DNA of 64,000 bases from Hsuehochloa calcarea. Lineage: Eukaryota; Streptophyta; Magnoliopsida; Poales; Poaceae. The notes under the pieces are model-generated. The model searched no databases and was not told the origin of the DNA. It saw only the letters and a program-made list of their open reading frames with translations. Shown one piece after another: positions 36,264-45,500 of the stretch (its first letter is position 1; every line of letters starts with the position of its first letter). Both the position numbers and the translations under genes were made by a program. The stretch spans positions 16,873,098 through 16,937,097 of the forward strand of contig CM070602.1 of the NCBI GenBank assembly GCA_036346395.1, written 5' to 3'.

Positions 36264-37603
36264 CACTACTACAAAACAGACCATAGAAAACGCCTCATCA
36301 CAGACGGTTCTTTGAAACGGTCTGTGATAAAATAATCACAGACGGTTCCAAGATGAACCATCTTTGATATGGAAACCGTCTGTGATACTGAGAATATCAC
36401 AGACGGTTCGTGGTTAGAACCGTCTGTGATTTTAGATTTACCATGACTTGGATTTTTATCATGGTTTGGATTTTTCTTACTCTTTGATTTTACTATAGCT
36501 TGGATTTTTACCATAGTTAGGAATTCTCCTTCCAAACCATGGTAAAATCTAAAATCACAGACGATTTTATACAAAAATCGTCTGTAATGAGATACTCATC
36601 ACAAACGGTTCGTATTCACTTATCACAGACGGTTCATTATACGAATCGTCTGTGATATGTCATCACAGACGGTTTTTGTATAAAACCGTCTATGATACTT
36701 TTGTTTTGTTGGGCGGGAAAACAAAAATTTACACTTAATGAGCGGGCTGCCGAAAATCTCTTTATATTAACAGAGTCCTCCATCTCCTCCTTTGCCATCT
36801 CCATCTCCTCCTCTGCTATTTCTCCTCTTCCATCTCCATCTCACCCTGACCTTGCGCTCCGGCCTCCCGCGATCCTGTCGCCCGCGGCCTCCTCCACCTC
36901 GCCCCAGCCTCGTCGTCGGCGGCCTCCCACGACCTCGTCGCCCCTGGCCTCTTCCACTTCGTCTCCCCGTCCTCCCCTGAGCTTGTCGCCCGCAGCCTCC
37001 TCCACCTCGCCCTGGCCTCGTCGTCGCCGGCCTCCCACGACCTCACTCTCTCTACTCCCCCCTTTGCTCTGTGATGTGGATTACTACTGTGATGTGTTAG
37101 TGCTATGTGAATGGATTGAGTTGATGCTAATGTGATGTGGGTGATGTCGTGTTGTTTTTAGTGCTCTGTGAATGGATTGAGTTGATACTGCTGTGGCTAT
37201 TGTGGGAAAACTAAATAAAAGTTCAATCCGAAAATCCATATCAGATTCATTCGCGAGGCTCAGAAGGCTCCAGATGAAGTGAAAATCTATTTTTTGCAAT
37301 AGAAAAGCTATCAAAGACGGTTCTTATTCAGAATCGTCTGTGAAAATAAACTATCACAGACGGTTCTATTCACGAACCGTCTGTGATAGGTTCGTGAATA
37401 GAACCGTCTGTGATAATCTTTTTCACAGACGGTTCAAAAACCGGCTGTGATGATCTCATGTCATCACAGACGCATAAATTCAGACGGTTCAAAAACCGTC
37501 TGTGATGATCTCATGTCATCACAGACGCATAAATTCAGACATTTCAAAAACCGTCTGTGATGATGGTTTATAACTATCTATGATGAGGTTTTGTGTAGTA
37601 GTG
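36264..37603. mobile_element. Non-autonomous CACTA (En/Spm) transposon, 1340 bp
   Basis: Left end CACTACTACAAAACAGACCA, right end the inverted form (TTTTGTGTAGTAGTG). Flanks GAG and GGG give an imperfect 3-bp target duplication. Subterminal regions are packed with TCACAGACGGTT and its inverse, often as hairpins such as TCACAGACGGTTC facing GAACCGTCTGTGA (36300-36440, 36560-36700, 37310-37570). A 55-bp unit repeats at 37431, 37486 and 37541. The core (36776-37070) is GC-rich, with repeated CTCGTCG/GGCCTCC words giving a Pro/Ser/Arg-rich frame that is composition, not a gene. No transposase. Confidence 0.88.
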
Positions 37604-38500
37604 GGGGGAAAGGCGGGGGCTCTAGGACCGGGGTGAGGAGGCTTCTGTAGCTATGACAGGATGCACTGAGCTCTAGATCAACTTATCGTCGGTGGTGATG
37701 AAGACGCGCACGGTGTGCCCTTGGAGCAGACGGTGGTGAGCATGGGACAACGCGATGCAGGCATTGGAGCAGTGTGCGCGCATGTGAGGCGCTCCACCAT
37801 ACGCTGGTGGAACTGCACCTCACCCTTGACCTTGCATGCCCTTGTGCGTGGTGTCGTTCATCTTGATGTGGTCGTCGATCGATGGAGGCTCCCGGCAACA
37901 ACCTGTCGACGTTGGCAACCTCTTGGTGTGGAGCACCATGGACCACAGGATCCTCCCAGCGAGTGCCAAGACGGACTGCATAGTGGCTCCATGTGTGGCC
38001 CGTCAGGGTCTCCTCGGTGGCGCCCCCGAGTCCACGGCGGCCAGCCGACGCCAGCATCGGCAAGTCGTGGCGGAGCGCTCACGTGGGGGGGGCGGGGGTG
38101 GCGCGGCTACTGGGGGCCATATCTAGATCTGGATCTAAATTAAGCCTCCAAGGGGGATGCGTCGGCAGGTCGTGAGCTCCAGCCAAGAGGACTGAGAAGA
38201 GCGGTAGCCCCGTGCCTCCAGAGGCCCGCCAGGGTCTCGCCGCCACCTCGTCGGCCGTGGACATCTCGTCGCCACCACGTTGGCCGCACTCTCGCGGCTA
38301 TATCTGAAAAGAGGGGAGGAGGGAGAGGGAGGGAAGGAAGGAGAACGGAGGAAGAAGGGGAGATTCGAAGGGAGGGGGACCCGCCGTTGGTGTCGGAGCC
38401 GCGGCGGCGATCGGCAGGGGGCTAGGAGTGGGTGGCTCTCATGATTTGGGGGGCGTCGCCTCCTGGGTCACCCGAACAAGCGGCACGGGGTTAGTTTCCA
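37604..38500. other. GC-rich sequence of unknown origin
   Basis: The minus strand shows fragments such as GRILWSMVLHTK and SIDDHIKMNDTTHKGMQGQG in mixed frames (about 37960-37820), which could be a broken coding region or a captured gene piece. I could not match it to a family. The right part (38300-38360) is a purine-rich GGGAGGGAGGGAAGG tract. No intact frame is supported. Confidence 0.3.
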
Positions 38501-39254
38501 ATCACCTGTTTAGAATTACACTCATTAAAATTGTTAAATATTGAAATGAGTCGATTTCTATTGAAATTGGATTTCACTTAAGCTTGACTCGACTCGTTAG
38601 CTTGATTCTTAAAATACTTTCAAACTATAAAATAAAATGATATTAAATTAAACCATGTCAATTTCAAAAGAAAAAAACTCGATAAGACGAGAACTTAGCT
38701 CGATATCTACCCATACACACACCAGTTCACATGAGCGCTTTAGTCCTAGGACAAGCCGACAAGGTGATATTTAACCCTTCCATTCTTAAATCCGCAGAGA
38801 CATTTTATATCTGCCTACTTCATGAAATATGACGAGTGTGACATTATATACGATCGCGATATCAAAAGAAAAAAAAAAGAAAACCCATCAGATTGCCTTG
38901 GCTGCAGCTGGACACGGGATTAAGTTCAGAAAATGGTTGCCCATGCTGATTTCACATTTCGTATCAGATTTTCAGAATCTGGATTGGACGACATAATAAT
39001 AACACTACATATAAATGGTTGAGAAAATCGGGAATATTAAGTAGTAACTACTAACCAGTGGTGGCTACTACTCTTACAACAGATCAAGATTACCAAATGG
39101 TAGCCTCATGTCATTTTGATCTGACTGCAGTGGATGGAGATCCTCAACGGCGTCACATCCCATCCTGTGGTGGAGCCTGGGCCCGCTGGATGCCTCCCAT
39201 TTCCGGAGGCTTTTCCGGGGATGGACATATCCGAATCCAATCTTAACCTTATGC
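38501..39254 (+). other. Upstream region of the NPF3-like gene
   Basis: AT-rich, single-copy-looking sequence leading into a core promoter. No other gene seen. The 39058-39246 frame has no domain. Confidence 0.4.
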
Positions 39255-39265
39255 CTTTATAAAAG
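39255..39265 (+). promoter_or_regulatory. TATA box of the NPF3-like gene
   Basis: CTTTATAAAAG, about 165 bases before the ATG at 39429. It is followed about 30 bases later by a pyrimidine-rich ATCTCCATCTCCATTTCTCA stretch where plant transcripts often start. Confidence 0.6.
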
Positions 39266-39428
39266 CGTGCATACAAGACATCTCCATCTCCATTTCTCAC
39301 ACACGCAACGAAGGTAGCCAGTGCCTAACCATAGCTCATAGCTCTCCACTGATCCAGTGGAGAGAAGCTGCTGCGGCGACTGTGGCTTCTTCTCTGAAGA
39401 AGGAGAAGGAGATCGAGATTCAAGAACA

Positions 39429-39516
39429 ATGGCTGAGGATGGCAGAGGGGAGAAGAAGGGTGTGGCCGAGAAGAAGGCAAAGCAGGGCGGTTTCAGGACC
39501 ATGCCGTTTATCCTAG
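39429..39516 (+). CDS. NPF3-like: Exon 1 of the NPF3-like gene (29 codons plus one base)
   Basis: Encodes MAEDGRGEKKGVAEKKAKQG and then GFRTMPFIL. G-G-(F/L)-x-T-M-P-F-I is the conserved lead-in to the first helix of NPF3 proteins. It ends in ATCCTAG before GTGATT. The last G joins CG at 46593 to give Ala, followed by Asn-Asp-Phe-Cys-Asp-Arg. The ATG context CAAGAACAATGGCT is good. The ATG codons at 46550 and 46586 are intron-derived and should not be used as starts. Confidence 0.88.
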
Positions 39517-42500
39517 GTGATTGAGCCTTTCCTGCTACTATTAGCATTCCTTATTTCTAATCTGTTAGTTTTTTTAAAAAAACGCGTAATGAAGCTATAT
39601 TTGCAAGTAAGGTTAAACTAAGCTCATACCAATTAAGCTTCGTATATATATGGTTTGCCTTAGATTCCCGGTATTACTACAGTAGATTTTTATTAATTCC
39701 CTTGTTTGTTTCTTGGGCTGGATGCCTTCAGATAGTTTCACTTTTCCTTAATTGATTCAGGGGAGGCTGCCCATGAAACAAGTTTGAGAAAAATTTCATA
39801 ACACTTGATTAAGTATCTGATCAGAAAATTTTGCAGCACTCATGATCCATAGCCCTAAAAAGCGTACTACTTCTTTTTAGAATGTAATTAGAGTACTTCT
39901 TCAGTATCTCATTTATAGCGTATTGATTTCCAATACAAATCCCTGCATTTTTCATTTCGAATTTGTAGCCAAAAAGAATGCTGCATGTCTGAACATTGTT
40001 CAACAATACCTGAGAGCACATCAGTCTATGCACATGAGCTACTCATCTCTCGAGGTTAATTTAATCATAGTTATTCTTTTCAAAAAAGAATTTTGCTTCG
40101 TTACTCCACTTAATAAAAATCTGAAGGATGTTTTCGTTGTTGACTATTCATATCTACCAGAATAGATGAATTCATCAATATTCTTTTTAGAGCCGACTCG
40201 TTAAACCTTACAAGCGTGTAGTATCTGTTCTGTTGGCGATGCATGCCCCAACTCACAAACAAATGCCAGAACAGGAGCCCTTGTTAGGCGCACACCAGAC
40301 AATTAAGAGAGTAACTCGTTTTTTTTTAAAAAAAAGAGTAACCCATGACCTCCAGATAGGCGAATTAGTACAAAATCACCTAGTGCTTATGAGTTGTGGC
40401 ACAAGAAAGGAGGATGAGATTAATTTCTATCAGGGCCACACGATAATGCTGTTTTCCTGAAGTCAACCCAGTCTAGCTACTTTGCTGAAAAGACACGCCA
40501 AGACAGATTGCACCGTTCCATGCAGGCATGCACTTGCAGGCGACGAAATTTTTTTGGAACTACACCCAAGAACTCGACCTGGCGAACCGTACCAAGGATC
40601 GCCTTTCTGAATAGTGAAATTCTAAACTGCCAAACTGTAGCTCTCATATGTGGTGCCCGAGGCGGAGGGAGGGGGCTGGTAGAGGCCAAGGCTCCCTATG
40701 ATCCAAACTTTATCAATATATTTCTTTGTGATACGTAGGATATTGGGTTTATCTATACAAGATTTGATTGTTTTATCGGTTCAAAATAGTTAAATTTTAG
40801 TTCATTTACAACTTCATTATACATAGATTACAATAAATTATTTATGTAATTTATGTTTTTGATTACTGTAATTATTCTCAAAAATCTTAATAACTCATAT
40901 TCCCATCCCATAATTCAAAATCTAACATATACTTTGAGAGATTGAGCAAAAACAAAGACAATTTTTTTCTATACCAACAAAATACGATGACGTGGTGAAC
41001 TCGTTATGTTCTGAAGAAAAAAAAACATAATAAATTCGGACACAATTCATCAGATAAGAAGTGCAAATCTCAAAGCATTTTGGGCGGATGAATATTTGAT
41101 TATTTTGGCAAAAGAAAACAGTCGAATGTTGTTTAGCCAAACCGTAGAATATTATCTAAATCTATTATCTAATTAAAGCAGAGTTAAAAGAAGTCACCAC
41201 ATTTGTTCTCAAGGGTTAGAAATTCCCACGTTAATCGGTGGAAAAAGAGAAATATCTACACCATCGATCGTAGTGGGTCCAGTTTATAACGGTCTAGATT
41301 AAAAGAAATAGTCCATATCAAGTGCAATAAAATTAAATTTGGAATAATAAAATAAAATAGACGATTTGATTTTCATATAAATTCCTAAGTAGAAGAGTTC
41401 ATGTCAAGAACAATAACACTAAAATTCGGAATAATAATAAAATAAAATAAAATCAATAATTTGATTTCCAAACAAATTTCAAAGTAAAATTCATAAATAA
41501 TTACGATTTGGAATAAAAAAAGGAAATTAGATTTGTATACGAAATACAAAACAAACAGAAATTCGAATAAAAATAAAAATAAAATGAGCAACTAGATTTC
41601 AATATGAATTTCTAAGTAAAATCCATAAATAATTATGATTTGATATTTTTAAAAATAGAAATTAGATTTGTATACAAAATCCAATAAAAATTGAAATTCA
41701 CAATAAAAATAAAATAAAATTAGCAATTTAATTTCGATACGAATTCCAATAATTATAACCCAGAGTAAAAGTTATATAACAATTGACAATTAGATTTGCA
41801 TACAAAATCCAATAAAAAGAACTAAAATTAGCAATTTGATTTCAATACAAATTCCAAATTAAAATCACTAAATAATTATAATTTGGAATAAACCTAAAGA
41901 AAAGAGAGAGAGAAAGAAATGAGATTCATATACGAATTAGAGAAAAAAATTGAAATTCGGATAAAAAATGCAATTTGATTTATATACGAATTCCAAAATA
42001 AAATCCCAAAATAACTAAAATTTGAAACAACTGAAATAAATGTAGCAATTTGGCTTGTATAAGAACTTCAATAAAAATAACTAAAATATTGAATAAAAAT
42101 ATAATTTATAAAGAGGATGACACGAGTGGTATTGAAGGAGACACAAAATAAACCATAACGTTCGCTCTGAAGGTCACGTGTTTTTGTTATTACTTCATAT
42201 GGAATAAATTTTTTTAAAAAAAAACTAAAATTTTGATTAAAAATAAAATTTGTAACTAGAATAGCACGAATGGTGTCGAAGGACACAACAAAAGAGTGTG
42301 ATGACATCGATCTGTCTTGCACGAAGACATTGACCCACGAGGAAGTGAAGAGCCGAGGTGGGCGATGATGGAGATGAGGACAATGTCATGTTGCTCGTCG
42401 GAGCTATCGAAGAGAAAATCCAATATTGAAGGAGCCAAGGATCGTGATGGTAAGTGGTGGGTGCCGGCGTTATTGAAGAAATTAGTGGTCAAAGAAACTC

Positions 42501-45500
42501 GATGATGGAGAAGTCCTAGTAGAGAGGAGATGAAGCTTTGCATTGAATACAATCTATGGCGATATAGGACCATCGGGTAGCTAGGAGTGTGTCAGCACTA
42601 GTGAGAAGCACGTCACTACCGGTGATAGTGAAAAGATTCTCAATATCCTTAGACAATGACTAAATCAAACATATCGTTATTAGTGAATATGCGAGATCGT
42701 CGCGGTTAGTGAAGAAGCCACAATGTTGAGTTGGCCAACGTCGAAGAAGAGGAGTGATTGACACGGGAGAAGAGGACGTCGAGCATGTATAACATCATGC
42801 ATCCGTACGAATAGAAGCGTCGGCGTACAGAGGCAGAGCAGTAAAAAAACTTAGAGTAGAGATGACATAGCTATAGGGAATGTACTTGTGGTCATCGGAG
42901 AGAGCGTGACATGTACCCCCAGCTAGGATCGACGATGGTTGCATGTGTATGTCTGTTGATGTCGGAATGGTTAGCATTAAGCAATAATTTGGGAGAAGTA
43001 GAAGATATCTATGTAGTAAAGTATTGCATTGGAAGGGGTAGCAGCTGAGAGGGATTGATAGTGAGGAAGCCACAACATTGATTTGACCAACGTTGAAGAA
43101 GAGGAGCGACCAACATGAGAGAAGATGACGTTGAGCATGTATTATGCATCCGTACGAATTGAAGCGCGGATGTACAGAGGCATAGAAGTAAAAAGCTTGG
43201 ATTAGAGACGACGAAGCCATAGGGAATATGCTCGGGATCATCGAAAAGAGCGTGACACATGTCTCCAGCTAGGATCGACGACGGTTGCTTCTGTACACGC
43301 ATTGATGTCGTAATGATTAATATTAAGCTATAATTAGGGAGAAGTAGAAGATAAATATGTAGTAAAGTCTTACATTGGAAGAGGTAGAAGTTGAGAGAGA
43401 TCGATTAAGATTTGGGCTTACCGTTGGAGGTTGAAGCAAACTGTGATGACGAGAAGAGATAGAAGCTACATGGTTTGCTAGGGTAGCCGGTGTATGAGGG
43501 AACATAAGTTCAAGGTAGATCGCTCATGGTGCATCGGTGTATGTGTGAGCAAGATACTCTAATACATTGTACCATATAAACTTATAAAATAATTTACCAC
43601 ACACATAATCAACGTATTGTTTGATATTAAATAGAGATACATGTGCATGTATACAATTTTGAAAAATAACTAACATGGTAAAAATAAGGGCATGCGGCTA
43701 CATGATGGAGAATGGTTAGTTTCTAGGAACTCCGATAACTTATTATGCTCAATGATTTTCTTCCATCAAAACACATACTTCAATTATGTTTCTTATGTTG
43801 TAATTTCTTTTAACCTTTTATTGCCATTTCTAATGGTTAGGATGTATTGGAAGTCTAAATGCTTACAATATATGTAAATATATTCTCAAGTATTTATACA
43901 AACTTCGAAACAAATCTAACAGCTGAATACGCAGACCACCATGCTAATTTCTATTATTTAGCCTACCTTGTATAGTACAATTACACTATGTAAGCTTATT
44001 CAGCTTCTCTTGTCGTCAACTCTGGGCTCCGCCACCGGTGGTGCCAGCTATTAGCGACGTTGTCAAACAATATCAATATTGTTGCAATATGTAGAATCAG
44101 ATGTACAGCAAACTTACATGACGACTCTAGCTGGTAGGTGAGTTTTAGATGCCGAATATAAAATGCAAGCAACTGGTTTATGAGTGAAGGGCTAAACTGT
44201 AAGTCTGTAACCCGATGCCAAGGGTTCCCATGTCCCCATTTGCAAAAGAGCATGATGCACTGTTTCAAAAATTCCAAACAAAATCATGCATATAGAACAT
44301 ATAGAGTCATGAAAACCTCTAAATTTTCAACATCAAATTCATCTCTTATCAATGAGAACAAAAAAAGGACAAGCAGTACTTGCATATGAGTAGTGTAGAA
44401 ATGACTTCTTTTTTTCTCTGTACAAGGGATGAATTTGCCATTAATTTTTTTTTTTTTTTTTTCAGATTTGCATAACTTTATGTCTACATCTATGATTTTT
44501 TGGGCATTTTTTAGACTTTGCAGGTTTGATTTTTTGGAACTTTTTGCAAATGGGGACGTGAGAACCCCTGGTCATGCACCAACGAATTTCCAATTGTAAC
44601 ATGGTTTTCCTCTTGCAAGTTCCTACTTCAATGTAGGACAAGAAAAACCCCCTTATGTGCGTTGCTACAACAAATCAAATCTTGAACGCTCCTTCTTGTC
44701 TTGTTAGGAATTTTCGTTATGAACGGGCTATATATTTGTTCTGTCGGTGAACATACACCGCAAGTCTCCAACCCGCCCCAACATACTCCCACCCTACAAA
44801 CACACACTTGGGTACAAATGAAATGCCCTTTCACCAGGCACACATGAGAAAATAGAGGGGACTCGACTCAGAGTTCCGACTCTCGACCTCCCTTTTAAGT
44901 GAACGGATTTGCTAATTTTTAGTTGTCTGAAATTTTTTATTCATCAGTCACCTACAATTACACAGTACTAAGTTTAAAATTACAGTATCAAGTGATGTGC
45001 AATTTTAACATAATTTTACTGTAACTTTTAATTCGATTTATTTTTGTATTTGTATGGTTCACATGGATTTTCTTTTGTCTATTTTAGAATATTTTTTTAT
45101 ATGTAGGGTTCACCTACATTTACTTTTGTCTATTTTTAGAAAAAGACAATCTAATCCATAGAATATTGATCGAACAGTGAGAAAAGATAACTGATAATAA
45201 AGAATTTTCAATAACCTGAAGCATACATACTCCTTGAAACATACATTCTAACTATGCAGACACAGCTTCGAATGTTCTTGTCTTGCAATACGAAAAGGTG
45301 CCCCTGTGCACCTCTTATCTTCTTGGCGTACGATCGAAAGCGTTTAACGGTTGAAGCATCCGCCTTTGAGCCTCTGAATATGGAAGCTATATAGATATCT
45401 CAGCTTGTCAACCCTTTATACTCCCTCCGTCCTGCACTAAGTCAGCACAAACCAAACGGCGAGAGAATGGAATTATATTGTGAGATAGAGGGAGTATCCA

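Noticed and set aside
36692..37135. 147-codon Pro/Ser/Arg-rich frame
   Set aside because: Repeated GC-rich words inside a non-autonomous CACTA element; no domain.
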